In this document: positions 25,525 to 35,207 of the stretch, piece by piece | How the letters are laid out: the number at the start of each line of letters is the position of its first letter | Position numbering within the stretch: position 1 is the stretch's first letter | The notes under the pieces: generated by a model | Told to the model about the DNA's origin: nothing | Database searches by the model: none | Seen by the model: the letters and a program-made list of their open reading frames with translations, nothing else | Assembly (NCBI RefSeq): GCF_000263855.1 | Contig: NZ_AJWX01000002.1 | Location: 186,001-250,000 of the forward strand | Source: Pseudomonas sp. M47T1 | Lineage (GTDB): Bacteria; Pseudomonadota; Gammaproteobacteria; Pseudomonadales; Pseudomonadaceae | Direction: 5' to 3' | DNA: 64,000 nucleotides | Translations under genes and position numbers: made by a program

Positions 25525-26210
25525 GTGTTTCCTTGAGCCGTCTCGAGCGTCAGCTCGGCTATACCTTTAAAGATCAGGAACTGATGGTCCTGGCCTTGAC
25601 TCACCGCAGCTTCGCCGGGCGCAACAATGAGCGCCTGGAGTTCCTCGGTGATGCCATCCTCAATTTCGTGGCCGGTGAATCGTTGTTCGAACGGTTTCCA
25701 CAGGCCCGCGAAGGCCAGCTGTCGCGCCTGCGCGCACGGTTGGTGAAGGGCGAGACACTGGCCGTGCTGGCCCGTGGTTTCGACCTGGGCGAATACCTGC
25801 GCCTGGGCAGCGGTGAATTGAAAAGCGGCGGTTTCCGCCGCGAGTCGATCCTGGCCGATGCCCTGGAAGCTCTGATTGGTGCCATCTACCTGGATGCGGG
25901 CATGGACGTGGCCCGCGAGCGCGTGTTGTCCTGGCTGACCAGCGAGTTCGACAGCCTGACGCTGGTGGACACCAACAAGGACCCCAAGACCCGACTGCAG
26001 GAATTCCTGCAGTCCCGGGCCTGCGACCTGCCGCGTTACGAAGTGGTGGATATCCAGGGCGAACCGCATTGCCGGACGTTTTTCGTCGAATGTGAAATCA
26101 CCCTTTTGAACGAAAAAAGCCGGGGTCAGGGCGTGAGCCGTCGCATTGCCGAACAGGTAGCGGCCGCTGCAGCACTGATCGCCCTGGGCGTGGAGAATGG
26201 CAATGACTGA
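25521..26210 (+). CDS. rnc: Ribonuclease III
   Basis: The 229-aa double-strand-specific endonuclease processes rRNA precursors and structured mRNAs. The signature [12 protein letters not shown] is in the catalytic domain, and a C-terminal dsRNA-binding domain carries KTRLQEFLQ and [18 protein letters not shown]. It starts at GTG within the end of the DUF4845 gene (4-nt overlap) and overlaps era by 8 nt. Confidence 0.97.
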   Translation: MSVSLSRLERQLGYTFKDQELMVLALTHRSFAGRNNERLEFLGDAILNFVAGESLFERFPQAREGQLSRLRARLVKGETLAVLARGFDLGEYLRLGSGELKSGGFRRESILADALEALIGAIYLDAGMDVARERVLSWLTSEFDSLTLVDTNKDPKTRLQEFLQSRACDLPRYEVVDIQGEPHCRTFFVECEITLLNEKSRGQGVSRRIAEQVAAAAALIALGVENGND

Positions 26211-27105
26211 TACAACCCCAACCCGCTGTGGCTATGTCGCAATCGTCGGCCGCCCGAACGTGGGCAAGTCCACGCTGCTCAACCACATCCTGGGCCAGAA
26301 GCTGGCGATCACCTCGCGCAAGCCGCAGACCACTCGCCACAACATGCTGGGCATCAAGACCGAGGGCGAGATCCAGGCGATCTACGTCGACACCCCCGGC
26401 ATGCACAAGAGCAACGAGAAAGCGCTCAACCGCTACATGAACAAGACCGCCTCGGCGGCGTTGAAAGACGTGGACGTGGTGATTTTCGTGGTCGACCGCA
26501 CCAAGTGGACCGACGAAGATCAACTGGTGCTGGAGCGTGTGCAGTACGTGCAGGGCCCGGTGATCCTGGCCATCAACAAGACTGACCGCATCGAGGACAA
26601 GGCCGAGTTGATGCCGCATCTGGCCTGGCTGCAGGAGCAACTGCCCAACGCCGAGATCGTGCCGGTGTCGGCCCAGCATGGCCACAACCTCGAAGCCCTG
26701 GAAGGCCTGATTGCCAAGCACCTGCCGGAAAATGATCACTTCTTCCCGGAAGACCAGATCACCGACCGCAGCAGCCGCTTCCTGGCCGCCGAACTGGTGC
26801 GCGAGAAGATCATGCGCCAGCTGGGTGCGGAGCTTCCGTACCAGATCACCGTCGAGATCGAAGAATTCAAGCAGCAGGGCAAGACCCTGCACATCCACGC
26901 CCTGATTCTGGTGGAACGCGACGGCCAGAAGAAAATCATCATTGGCGACAAGGGTGAGCGCATCAAGCGCATCGGCATGGAAGCGCGCAAGGACATGGAG
27001 CTGCTGTTCGACTCCAAGGTCATGCTCAACCTGTGGGTGAAGGTCAAGGGTGGCTGGTCCGACGACGAACGCGCCCTGCGCTCGCTGGGCTACGGCGACC
27101 TCTAG
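26203..27105 (+). CDS. era: GTPase Era
   Basis: The 300-aa GTPase acts in 16S rRNA maturation and 30S assembly. The G1 motif is GRPNVGKS, G3 is DTPG and G4 is NKTD; a C-terminal KH domain ([14 protein letters not shown]) binds the 3' end of 16S rRNA. The ATG giving [12 protein letters not shown] has GGAG seven bases upstream; an ATG six bases earlier is less well spaced. It overlaps rnc by 8 nt. Confidence 0.97.
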   Translation: MTDTTPTRCGYVAIVGRPNVGKSTLLNHILGQKLAITSRKPQTTRHNMLGIKTEGEIQAIYVDTPGMHKSNEKALNRYMNKTASAALKDVDVVIFVVDRTKWTDEDQLVLERVQYVQGPVILAINKTDRIEDKAELMPHLAWLQEQLPNAEIVPVSAQHGHNLEALEGLIAKHLPENDHFFPEDQITDRSSRFLAAELVREKIMRQLGAELPYQITVEIEEFKQQGKTLHIHALILVERDGQKKIIIGDKGERIKRIGMEARKDMELLFDSKVMLNLWVKVKGGWSDDERALRSLGYGDL

Positions 27106-27135
27106 TACCGCACCGTCCTTCCCAGGCACGGTTTT

Positions 27136-27207
27136 TTGTGGGAGCGGGCTCTGCCCGCGAATGGGGCACCGCGGTGTTCTGTTCGCGGGCAGAGCCCGCT
27201 CCCACAA
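27136..27207. repeat. REPIN-type palindrome (26-bp perfect arms)
   Basis: TTGTGGGAGCGGGCTCTGCC (continuing CGCGAA) and its exact reverse complement flank a 20-nt centre that itself contains the palindrome CACCGCGGTG. It is two inverted REP units, between era and reco. Its position interrupts the era-recO operon and may affect mRNA stability. Confidence 0.9.
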
Positions 27208-27232
27208 TTACATTTCCGACCTGAAGAATTGA

Positions 27233-27925
27233 ATGCCCATGTCCAACCCGCCCATCCTGCAACCCGCCTACGTGCTGCACTCGCGCCCCTACCGCGAGAA
27301 CAGCGCCCTGGTCGACTTCCTCACCCCCCAGGGCCGCCTGCGCGCGGTGTTGCGCAGTGCGCGCAGCAAGGCAGGCACCCAGGCGCGGCCGTTCGTGCCG
27401 CTGGAAGCCGAGTTTCGTGGCAAGGGCGAGCTGAAGAATGTCGGGCGCATGGAAACCGTGGGCGTGGCCGCCTGGATGGTGGGCGACGCCTTGTTCAGCG
27501 GCCTGTACCTCAATGAGCTGCTGATTCGCCTATTGCCCGCCGAGGACCCTCACCCCGGCGTGTTCGACCACTACGCCGCCACGTTACAAGCGCTGGCCGA
27601 AGGTCGGCCACTGGAGCCGCTGTTGCGTTCGTTCGAATGGCGCTTGCTGGATGACCTGGGCTACGGCTTCGCCTTGGACGCCGACGTCAATGGCAACCCG
27701 GTGGAGGCCGATGGCCTGTATCGGTTGCTGGTGGATGCCGGCCTTGAGCGCGTATGGCTGATCCAGCCTGGGCTGTTCAGCGGCGCACAGCTGCTGGCCA
27801 TGGCTGAAGCCGACTGGGAGGCCCCTGGTGCGCTGGCTGCTGCCAAGCGCCTGATGCGCCAGGCATTGGCCGTGCACCTGGGCGGTCGTCCGCTGGTCAG
27901 CCGGGAACTGTTTCGCAAGCCGTGA
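27233..27925 (+). CDS. recO: DNA repair protein RecO
   Basis: The 230-aa recombination mediator loads RecA on SSB-coated DNA with RecR. The N-terminal OB fold contains [20 protein letters not shown], and the tail [17 protein letters not shown] is typical of Pseudomonas RecO. Either of two ATGs six bases apart may be used; GAAG lies before the first. The zinc-binding cysteines of some RecO proteins are absent, as in other Pseudomonas. pdxJ follows after 42 bp. Confidence 0.94.
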   Translation: MPMSNPPILQPAYVLHSRPYRENSALVDFLTPQGRLRAVLRSARSKAGTQARPFVPLEAEFRGKGELKNVGRMETVGVAAWMVGDALFSGLYLNELLIRLLPAEDPHPGVFDHYAATLQALAEGRPLEPLLRSFEWRLLDDLGYGFALDADVNGNPVEADGLYRLLVDAGLERVWLIQPGLFSGAQLLAMAEADWEAPGALAAAKRLMRQALAVHLGGRPLVSRELFRKP

Positions 27926-27967
27926 GCACCACGTATCCTTGGGGTCTCAATTCCAAGGAGCGCTCCC

Positions 27968-28708
27968 GTGACCACCAGCAATCGCATTCTTCTCGGCGTC
28001 AACATCGACCACGTCGCTACCCTGCGTCAGGCCCGCGGCACCCGCTACCCTGACCCGGTCAAGGCCGCGCTGGACGCCGAAGAGGCGGGCGCCGACGGCA
28101 TTACCGTGCACCTGCGCGAAGACCGCCGGCATATCCAGGAACGCGACGTACTGTTGCTCAAGGACGTGCTGCAAACGCGCATGAACTTCGAAATGGGCGT
28201 TACTGAAGAAATGCTGGCCTTCGCCGAGCGCATCCGCCCGGCCCACGTGTGCCTGGTACCGGAAACCCGTCAGGAACTGACCACCGAAGGTGGCCTGGAC
28301 GTGGCTGGCCAGGAAGCGCGGATTCAGGCAGCGGTAGAGCGCCTGAGCAAGATCGGTTGCGAAGTGTCGTTGTTCATCGACGCCGACGAGCGCCAGATCG
28401 CTGCTTCCAAGCGCGTTGGCGCACCGGCCATCGAACTGCACACCGGTCGCTATGCCGATGCGCAGACGCCCGCCGAGGTTGCCGAAGAACTGCAGCGCAT
28501 TGCCGATGGCGTGGCCTTCGGCGTGGCCCAGGGCCTTGTCGTCAATGCCGGCCATGGCCTGCACTACCACAACGTCGAGGCCGTGGCGGCCATCAAGGGC
28601 ATCAACGAACTGAACATCGGCCACGCGCTGGTGGCCCATGCCCTGTTTGTGGGCTTCAAGGCGGCGGTGTCCGAAATGAAGCAACTGATCCTGGCCGCCG
28701 CCCGCTAA
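27968..28708 (+). CDS. pdxJ: Pyridoxine 5'-phosphate synthase
   Basis: The 246-aa TIM-barrel enzyme condenses 1-deoxyxylulose 5-phosphate with aminoacetone phosphate to make pyridoxine 5'-phosphate. Conserved stretches are [48 protein letters not shown] and [11 protein letters not shown]. It starts at GTG with AAGGAG seven bases before it. It closes the lepA-to-pdxJ run. Confidence 0.97.
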   Translation: MTTSNRILLGVNIDHVATLRQARGTRYPDPVKAALDAEEAGADGITVHLREDRRHIQERDVLLLKDVLQTRMNFEMGVTEEMLAFAERIRPAHVCLVPETRQELTTEGGLDVAGQEARIQAAVERLSKIGCEVSLFIDADERQIAASKRVGAPAIELHTGRYADAQTPAEVAEELQRIADGVAFGVAQGLVVNAGHGLHYHNVEAVAAIKGINELNIGHALVAHALFVGFKAAVSEMKQLILAAAR

Positions 28709-28721
28709 CCGCGGCGATACC

Positions 28722-28778
28722 GAGCTGCCGCCAGGCCGTAGGAGCGGCCGGAAGGCCGCGTCCGCAGGCGATGCGGCT
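28722..28778. repeat. Degenerate REP-like sequence
   Basis: GAGCTGCCGCCAGGCCGTAG followed by GGCCGGAAGGCCGCG and GCAGGCGATGCGGC resembles the GCCGCCAGGCTGCGAAGGC repeat class with substitutions and short internal palindromes. It fills the gap between the convergent pdxJ and M20 genes. Confidence 0.6.
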
Positions 28779-29960
28779 TCACGCCTTGAGATAGCCTTCC
28801 ACCAGCCCCACCCAGCACGCCGCGCCCAGCGGGATCACGGCGTCGTTGAAGTCGTAGTGATCGTTGTGCACCGAACAGCCCACGAATTCGCCTGTGCCGT
28901 TGCCCAGCACGAAATAGCAGCCGGGTTTTTCGTGGAGCATCCAGGCAAAGTCTTCGCTGCCCATGATGCGCACCGGCATCCGCTCCAGCACGTTTTCGAC
29001 GCCCAGCACCTCGCGGGCCACACCCAGCATGCGCTCAGTCTCGACCGCACTGTTCACCAGCACCGGCGCCAGCAACTGATAGTCGATATCGGCCTTCACC
29101 CCGAAGCTGGCCGCCTGGCCCTCGACAATCTCACGAATGCGCTTTTCCACGCGGTCGCGTACGGCCGGGTCGGCAGTGCGTACGCTGAGCATGACGTTCG
29201 CCGTTTCGGGAATGATGTTGTACGCCGTGCCCGCCTGGACCATGCCCACGCTTATTACGGCGGCGTCATCGGTGGACAGGTTGCGTGAAATCACGGTTTG
29301 CAGGGCGGTGATGATGCTGGCCAGCGCCGGCACCGGGTCGATGGCGCGCTCCGGCATGGCGCCGTGGCCGCCGCGGCCGGTCAGGGTGATGGTCACCCGT
29401 TCCGACGAAGCCATGAAGCCGCCGGCCTGTACCACCGCCTTGCCCACGGGCACGCCGGGCATGTTGTGGTAGGCGTACACCGCATCGCAGGGGAAACGGG
29501 TGAACAGGCCGTCATCAATCATCTGCTTGGCGCCGGCCAGGCCTTCTTCGTCGGGCTGGAAAATCAGGTTCAGGGTGCCATCGAATTCGGCGTGCAGGGC
29601 CAGTTGCTCGGCTGCCGCCAGCAGGGTGGCCGTGTGGCCGTCGTGGCCGCAGGCGTGCATGCGCCCTTGGTGCTGGCTGGCCCACGGCAGGCCGTTCTTC
29701 TCCAGAATCGGCAAGGCGTCCATGTCGGCACGAATGCCCAGGCTGCGTGAGCCGGTGCCGCGTTTCAGCACGCCTACCACGCCGTGGCCACCCACCTGGG
29801 TGTGCACTTCGTAGCCCCAGGCGCCGAGCATTTCGGCTACCAGGCCAGCGGTGCGAGGGACGTCGCCGCCCAGCTCGGGAAAGGTGTGGATGTCGCGGCG
29901 GATGCTGGCGAAATGTTCGGCGCTGGCTTGCAGTTTCTGGTTGATGATCAGGTTGCTCAC
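28779..29960 (-). CDS. M20 family amidohydrolase (hippurate hydrolase-like)
   Basis: The 393-aa metallopeptidase-family enzyme has the metal-binding motif HACGHDGHTATLL, the catalytic QPDEEGLAGAKQM with the base Glu, and the C-terminal GSEDFAWM. These are typical of the HipO/AbgB/YxeP aminoacylase group that removes acyl groups from amino acids. The start is GTG with AAGGAAG upstream. It follows the MFS gene on the same strand by 31 bp, suggesting uptake and hydrolysis of the same N-acylated compound. Confidence 0.9.
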   Translation of the reverse strand: MSNLIINQKLQASAEHFASIRRDIHTFPELGGDVPRTAGLVAEMLGAWGYEVHTQVGGHGVVGVLKRGTGSRSLGIRADMDALPILEKNGLPWASQHQGRMHACGHDGHTATLLAAAEQLALHAEFDGTLNLIFQPDEEGLAGAKQMIDDGLFTRFPCDAVYAYHNMPGVPVGKAVVQAGGFMASSERVTITLTGRGGHGAMPERAIDPVPALASIITALQTVISRNLSTDDAAVISVGMVQAGTAYNIIPETANVMLSVRTADPAVRDRVEKRIREIVEGQAASFGVKADIDYQLLAPVLVNSAVETERMLGVAREVLGVENVLERMPVRIMGSEDFAWMLHEKPGCYFVLGNGTGEFVGCSVHNDHYDFNDAVIPLGAACWVGLVEGYLKA

Positions 29961-29991
29961 GGTTGCTTCCTTTTCTGGTAGTAAAGGGGAC

Positions 29992-31293
29992 TCAGTCGCG
30001 GCCCGGATATTCCGGGAACAGACGCAGGGCGATCAGTGCCAGCACCAGGGTGGCGATCAGGTACAAGGCTGGGGTCAAGGGGTTGCCGGTCAGGCCTATC
30101 AGCCAGGTCACCAGCAGCGGCGAGAAGCCGCCGAACAGGGTCACGCCGAAGCTGTAGATCACCGACAGGCCGGTCACGCGCTGCTCACGGGGGAAGGCCT
30201 CCATCAGCATGGCGAAACTGGCGCCCACGCCGACGGCCATGGGCATGATCAGCAGGGTGATGGCCAGCATGCACAGCCAAGTGCTTTGCAGGCCCAGCAG
30301 CAGGAACGAGGGGTAGGCGAACACCAGCGACAGCCCAACCACCCAGTACAGCAGCGGCTTGCGTCGGGCAAAACGGTCGGCGTAGCGCGCAGCGAGCGGC
30401 GGAGTCACCGCCAGCAGGGCGCTGGCAAGGCCCACCAGGGCAAACGAGAAGCTGCCGGGGTAGTGCAGGGTGCGCACCAAGTAGGTCGGCATATAGAACA
30501 CCACCATGTACATGCTCACGGTGGAGGCGGACATCCACATGATGCCCAGCAGCAGGGTGCCCTTGTGCTCGCGCAGCAGTTGCGCCAGCGAGGGCGTGTT
30601 GGCGGTTTCGGTGTGGGTTTCGTCCAGGTGCTGGCGAATGAACCAGCCCACCGGGCCAATCAGCAGGCCGATCACGAATGGCACGCGCCAGCCCCAGTTT
30701 TCCAGGGCTTCGGGGCTCAGGTTGCTGCTCAGCAGCAGGCCGGTCAGTGCGCCCAGCAAGGCCGCGGCACCTTGGCTGGCGCCCTGCCAACTGACCATGA
30801 AGCAGCGGTTGCTGGCGTTGCCCGATTCCATCAGGAACGCCGAGGCGCTGCCCACCTCGCCGCCGGCTGACAGGCCCTGCAGCAAGCGGCCGAACACCAG
30901 CAGCAGGGTGGCGGCAATGCCGATGCTCGAATAGGTAGGGGTAAGGGCGATGATGCCGGTGCCCAGGGTCATCAGGGCGATGGTCAGCGACAGCGCCGCC
31001 TTGCGGCCGCGACGGTCGGCCACGCGGCCGATCAGCACCGCACCTAGTGGGCGCATGAGGAAGCCGATGGCGAACGTGGCCAAGGACATCAGCAACGAGG
31101 CCATGGCCGAGTCGGCTGGGAAGAACAGCTTGCCGATGATCACCGCAAAGAAGCTGTACACGGTGAAATCGTAGATCTCCAGGCCGTTGCCCAGCGACGA
31201 GGCGATGACCACGCGGCGCATCTTGCGCGCTTGCTGCGAGATCATGGCTGGGCTGGGCTGATGAGGCAGTTCACTGGCGGGGGTGGTTTTCAT
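29992..31293 (-). CDS. MFS transporter, metabolite:H+ symporter (MHS) type
   Basis: The 433-aa protein has 12 predicted helices and the MHS/ProP signatures: the start VVIASSLGNGLEIYDFTVY, the GFLMRPLGAVLIGRVADRRGR loop and a periplasmic-side RRxxLP-like region. It should import an organic acid or acylated amino acid with protons. It lies directly upstream of the M20 hydrolase and 407 bp downstream of a LysR gene on the same strand; together they look like a small catabolic module. Confidence 0.9.
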   Translation of the reverse strand: MKTTPASELPHQPSPAMISQQARKMRRVVIASSLGNGLEIYDFTVYSFFAVIIGKLFFPADSAMASLLMSLATFAIGFLMRPLGAVLIGRVADRRGRKAALSLTIALMTLGTGIIALTPTYSSIGIAATLLLVFGRLLQGLSAGGEVGSASAFLMESGNASNRCFMVSWQGASQGAAALLGALTGLLLSSNLSPEALENWGWRVPFVIGLLIGPVGWFIRQHLDETHTETANTPSLAQLLREHKGTLLLGIMWMSASTVSMYMVVFYMPTYLVRTLHYPGSFSFALVGLASALLAVTPPLAARYADRFARRKPLLYWVVGLSLVFAYPSFLLLGLQSTWLCMLAITLLIMPMAVGVGASFAMLMEAFPREQRVTGLSVIYSFGVTLFGGFSPLLVTWLIGLTGNPLTPALYLIATLVLALIALRLFPEYPGRD

Positions 31294-31700
31294 GGCGCTG
31301 TTCCTGAACCCGGGGTCGTGGTGATCCGCAGTGTTGAACAGCGCTGCTCAAACTGCACATCGCTTTTATGCAAGCCCCCAACCGTTGGTGCGGATGATCA
31401 GCGGCGGCGGGATAGGCAGACGTTGCATGTGGGCATTTTCGACTCGCGATGCGCGAAACTGGTGCCGAGGAGGTGGGCAGATGGGTAACGCGAGAGAACA
31501 GGTAGAGTGGTGACTGCTCACTTCAAACCACGAAAGGCCCGTAAAGGCTGCGGTATGACATTCATCCAGCGCAGGAGTAAAGGCCTTGCGCAATGGTGTA
31601 GGAGCGGGCCGTGTCCGCGAAGGTCCCGCCGCGTCGTACCTGACGTATGGCGGTGTGTGCTTCGCGGACACGGTCCGCTCCTACAGGGGGGGGCCAAGCC
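31294..31700. other. Control region of the MFS-M20 module
   Basis: No gene is seen in these 407 bp between lysR and the MFS gene. It carries a REPIN palindrome and, nearer the MFS start, TGCA-N11-TGCA (31354-31372), which has the T-N11-A spacing of a LysR-type operator but is short. The promoter itself was not located. Confidence 0.4.
31597..31685. repeat. REPIN-type palindrome (GTAGGAGCGGGCC arms)
   Basis: TGTAGGAGCGGGCCGTGTCC (continuing GCGAAG) pairs with CTTCGCGGACACGGTCCGCT (continuing CCTACA) with one mismatch in 26 bp around a 37-nt centre. It is a different arm subtype from the GTGGGAGCGGGCTCTG elements in this window. It lies just downstream of the LysR gene. Confidence 0.88.
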
Positions 31701-32621
31701 TCAGATAGCAGCAGGCTTGCCCGCCAATGCTTCATGCAGATGAGCGAACAGGTGGCCGGCGGTCTTGGTCAGGTAGCTGCGGTTCACACACACCAGGTTC
31801 ACCGAGTACTCGGGCACCGGTTCCTGAATGTCGATCTTCAGCAGGTGCTTGGACATATCGCTCATGCCCACCAGGTCGTGCCCCAGGGCGGGCTGGCTCA
31901 TGATCATCACCGCGTCGCTGTCGATCAGTATCTTGATCGCCAGGTTCATGGCCGTGCATTCGAACACCTTGCGCGGGCGGCCCAGGGCGCTGCCTTCGAA
32001 CAATTGGTTGAATTGCGACTGGCTGTCGGTGAGCGGGTCCACGCTGATCCAGTGGGCCTGTTGCAGCAACCGCAACGAACGCACATTGCGCAGCGGGTGG
32101 TCCTTGCGCACCACCACCACGCCAGGGATGCGGCACAGCGGTTGCCAGTCCAGGCCCACGGCATTGGCCGGCACCTGGGAGGTCAGGGCAAAGTCCAGCA
32201 GGCCGTCGCGCAAGTGCTGCAACAACTGCGTAGGGCGCATCTCCAGCACTTTCAGGGTGGCCTGGGGGTAGCTTTGCTGGAAGTGCAGCAGGGCTTGCTT
32301 GAGGGACTGCAGCAACGCGGTAACGGGCGTCACGCCAATGGTGATCTCGCTGACCACCAAGCCTTTCATGTCCTCGATTTCCTGACGCGCGCGGCGTACG
32401 CTTTCCAGCGCTTGGCGGGCATGGCCGAGCATGCGCTGGCCGTATTCGGTGAGGGTCATGCCTTTGTTGGAACGCACCAGCAAGGTGATGCCCAGCTCGT
32501 TTTCGAGTTCCTTGATGGCCCGGCTCAGTGCTGACTGAGTCAGGTGCAGCACCTGCGATGCGTCTTGCAGGCTGCCGGTTTCGTGGATGGAGACTAAAGC
32601 GCGCAGTTGATGCAGTTTCAT
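31701..32621 (-). CDS. LysR-family transcriptional regulator
   Basis: The 306-aa regulator has an N-terminal winged helix (MKLHQLRALVSIHETGSLQDASQVLHLTQSALSRAIKELE) and a C-terminal effector-binding domain. The start was placed at MKLHQLRAL, where the family fold begins and GGGA lies eight bases upstream; the frame runs further but without support. It is on the same strand as the MFS and M20 genes and is the natural candidate for controlling them. The inducer is unknown. Confidence 0.9.
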   Translation of the reverse strand: MKLHQLRALVSIHETGSLQDASQVLHLTQSALSRAIKELENELGITLLVRSNKGMTLTEYGQRMLGHARQALESVRRARQEIEDMKGLVVSEITIGVTPVTALLQSLKQALLHFQQSYPQATLKVLEMRPTQLLQHLRDGLLDFALTSQVPANAVGLDWQPLCRIPGVVVVRKDHPLRNVRSLRLLQQAHWISVDPLTDSQSQFNQLFEGSALGRPRKVFECTAMNLAIKILIDSDAVMIMSQPALGHDLVGMSDMSKHLLKIDIQEPVPEYSVNLVCVNRSYLTKTAGHLFAHLHEALAGKPAAI

Positions 32622-32706
32622 TGTTATTCCCGACATTGGCCGCTGGCCAGTTAGGTTGCCCTTCTGGACACTTGCGTGAAGTGTGCCAGAGGGCAACCTC
32701 AAGCGC

Positions 32707-33960
32707 CTAGCGGGTGTACACAGGGAAGTCGCGGCTCAGTGTCGCAACCTGCGAGGCAACCTCGGCTTCCACGTCGGCGTCGCCCAGGTGGTCCAGTACG
32801 TCGCAGATCCAGCCTGCCAGGCGCGAGCACTCCGACGTGCCGAAACCGCGGGTGGTGACGGCGGGTGTGCCGATGCGCAGGCCCGAGGTCACAAAAGGCG
32901 ACTGCGGATCGTTCGGTACGGCGTTCTTGTTCACGGTGATGTGTACGCGCCCCAAGGCCGCGTCGGCGTCCTTGCCGGTAATGCCGCGGCGAATCAGGCT
33001 GACCAGGAACAGGTGGTTATCGGTGCCGCCCGACACCACATCGTAACCGCGCTCCACGAACACCTCGGCCATGGCCCGGGCGTTGTCAATGACCTGCTGC
33101 TGGTATGCCTTGAATTCAGGTGCCAGGGCTTCCTTGAAGCACACGGCCTTGCCGGCGATCACGTGCATCAGCGGGCCGCCCTGGCCACCCGGGAATACGG
33201 CCGAGTCCAGTTTCTTCTCCAGTGCCGGGTTGCTGCGCGCCAGGATCAGGCCGCCACGGGGGCCGCGCAGGGTCTTGTGGGTGGTGGTCGTGACCACGTC
33301 GGCGAAGGGCAGAGGGTTGGGGTACAGGCCGGCGGCCACCAGCCCCGCCACGTGGGCCATGTCCACGAACAGGTAGGCGCCCACCTTGTCGGCGATGGCG
33401 CGGAAGCGGGCGAAATCCAGGGTGCGCGAATAGGCCGAGAAACCGGCGATGAGCATCTTTGGCTGGTGCTCAACGGCCAGGCGTTCCACTTCGTCGTAAT
33501 CGATCAGGCCGTGGTCATTAATGCCGTACTGCACGGCGTTGTACAGCCGCCCGGAAAAACTCACTTTGGCACCGTGGGTCAGGTGGCCGCCATGGGCCAG
33601 GCTCATGCCCAGCACCGTGTCGCCTGGTTGCAGCAGAGCCAGGAACACTGCGGCATTGGCCTGTGAGCCGGAGTGCGGTTGCACGTTGGCGTACTCGGCA
33701 CCGAACAATGCCTTGGCGCGGTCGATGGCCAGTTGCTCCACCACGTCCACGTGTTCGCAACCGCCGTAATAGCGCTTGCCTGGGTAGCCTTCGGCGTATT
33801 TGTTGGTCAACACCGAGCCCTGAGCCTGCATCACGGCCGGGCTGGTGTAGTTCTCGGAAGCGATCAGCTCGATGTGCTGTTCCTGGCGGCGGCCTTCAAG
33901 GCCGATGGCGTCATTGAGCAGAGGGTCGAAGTCGGCGAGGGTGAGGCTTTTGGAGAACAT
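32707..33960 (-). CDS. glyA: Serine hydroxymethyltransferase
   Basis: The 417-aa PLP enzyme interconverts serine and glycine with tetrahydrofolate, the main source of one-carbon units. The PLP lysine is in [16 protein letters not shown], and conserved elements include [33 protein letters not shown] and [12 protein letters not shown]. Pseudomonas usually carry two or three glyA copies, so this may be one of several paralogues. A sigma-70-like promoter is visible about 150 bp upstream. Confidence 0.96.
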   Translation of the reverse strand: MFSKSLTLADFDPLLNDAIGLEGRRQEQHIELIASENYTSPAVMQAQGSVLTNKYAEGYPGKRYYGGCEHVDVVEQLAIDRAKALFGAEYANVQPHSGSQANAAVFLALLQPGDTVLGMSLAHGGHLTHGAKVSFSGRLYNAVQYGINDHGLIDYDEVERLAVEHQPKMLIAGFSAYSRTLDFARFRAIADKVGAYLFVDMAHVAGLVAAGLYPNPLPFADVVTTTTHKTLRGPRGGLILARSNPALEKKLDSAVFPGGQGGPLMHVIAGKAVCFKEALAPEFKAYQQQVIDNARAMAEVFVERGYDVVSGGTDNHLFLVSLIRRGITGKDADAALGRVHITVNKNAVPNDPQSPFVTSGLRIGTPAVTTRGFGTSECSRLAGWICDVLDHLGDADVEAEVASQVATLSRDFPVYTR

Positions 33961-34357
33961 GGGGCAATCCTTGTGTTCGGTGGTTTAGGACTGAACAGAG
34001 CAAGGGGGGTGCCAAGATCAAAAGCCAGTAAATTCAGGGGGTTGCTGGAGTTTGGGTACGGGGTTCTGGAACGAATTCGATACGTTACGTGTATGATCTG
34101 AGCTGGTTTTATCAGCGTAACTGGATGCTTGGTCAATTTTGTATCGATATCAATACGCTGGATCGATTTCGTTGCGGGCCGCCCCCGCAGCGTGTACGCA
34201 TCCAGATGAAGAACAGTCAGGCGGCGCGTTCGCTCCAGCGGATCACCCGGCGTGCCAGCCATGCCCCGCTGACGATCACGCCTCGGCATCGCCAGCACCA
34301 AGTGTCGATTGATGCGCGCCAGGCACCGGTTCCCGGCCTGGCGGCACATCGGACCGG
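33961..34357. other. glyA upstream region
   Basis: This 397-bp gap lies between glyA and nadE. It has lower GC content near 34070-34170 and contains the likely glyA promoter. Open frames on both strands cross it but none has a family match, a good start site or typical codon use, so no gene is called. The half next to nadE (34200-34357) is GC-rich and shows nothing recognisable. Confidence 0.5.
34108..34136 (-). promoter_or_regulatory. Candidate sigma-70 promoter of glyA
   Basis: On the minus strand TTGACC (34136-34131) and GATAAA (34113-34108) are separated by 17 nt. The -35 matches five of six consensus bases and the -10 four of six. It would give a leader of roughly 140 nt. Confidence 0.5.
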
Positions 34358-35185
34358 TCACGGCGCGAACGGCAGCTCGCGTTTGTGCTGGCTGTTGTCG
34401 TAGGTGCGCACGATGATCGCGTAGGCGTCCTCGCTCACCGGCTGGCCGTGCAGGAAAGCATCGATCTGCGCGTAGGTGACCCCATGGGACTCCTCGTCCG
34501 GCTTACCGGGGCGCAGCTCTTCGAGGTCGGCAGTGGGCACTTTTTCCACCAGGTTTTCCGGCGCGCCCAGGTGGCGGGCAATGGCCCGAACCTGGTTTTT
34601 CACCAGGCCGCTGAGCGGCGCCAGGTCGCAGGCGCCGTCGCCGAACTTGGTGAAGAAGCCCATCACCGCCTCGGCGGCGTGGTCGGTGCCAATCACCAGG
34701 CCGTTGTTGGCGTTGGCGATGGTGTACTGGGCCACCATGCGGATACGTGCCTTGGCGTTGCCGATCACGAAGTCGCGGCGGGCATCGGTGAGGCCGTGCA
34801 GGTGGGCCACCTGTTCGCTCAGGCCCAGCACGGCACCGGCGATGTTCACGGTGTCTTCGATGTCGGCGCGGATGAAGGCCATCGACGCGGCGGCATCGTG
34901 CTCGTCGTGCTGCACGTTGTACGGCAGGCGCACGGCGATGAATGTATAGCCGCTGTCGCCGGTCTCGGCGCGCAGCTCCTGCACCGACAGCTGCGCCAGG
35001 CGGCCGGCGGTCAGCGAGTCGACGCCGCCGCTGATACCCAGCACCAGCACCTTGACGTGGGCGTTGCGCAGGCATTGCTTGATGAAGGCCTTGCGGCGCT
35101 CCACCTCAGCCACCAGGGCGGCGGTGTCGGCGAAGGGCGGGACCACGTTGAGGGCCGCGGCGATCTCGATTTGACGGTTGCTCAT
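34358..35185 (-). CDS. nadE: NH3-dependent NAD(+) synthetase
   Basis: The 275-aa ligase converts deamido-NAD to NAD with ammonia and ATP, the last step of NAD synthesis. The ATP-pyrophosphatase loop [10 protein letters not shown] and the [19 protein letters not shown] segment are present. Length equals that of the E. coli enzyme and there is no glutaminase domain. It is third in pncA-pncB-nadE, 22 bp after pncB. The start [12 protein letters not shown] was chosen over one in the intergenic gap. Confidence 0.96.
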   Translation of the reverse strand: MSNRQIEIAAALNVVPPFADTAALVAEVERRKAFIKQCLRNAHVKVLVLGISGGVDSLTAGRLAQLSVQELRAETGDSGYTFIAVRLPYNVQHDEHDAAASMAFIRADIEDTVNIAGAVLGLSEQVAHLHGLTDARRDFVIGNAKARIRMVAQYTIANANNGLVIGTDHAAEAVMGFFTKFGDGACDLAPLSGLVKNQVRAIARHLGAPENLVEKVPTADLEELRPGKPDEESHGVTYAQIDAFLHGQPVSEDAYAIIVRTYDNSQHKRELPFAP

Positions 35186-35207
35186 GTCGAACTCCTGAGG
35201 TTGCAAT

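Noticed and set aside
27136..27207. Intrinsic terminator between era and recO
   Set aside because: The stem matches the REPIN class found at many loci, and no T tract follows; any termination effect is secondary.
33864..34403. Open frames crossing the glyA-nadE gap on both strands
   Set aside because: They have no family match, poor start context and codon use unlike neighbours; the region carries the glyA promoter.
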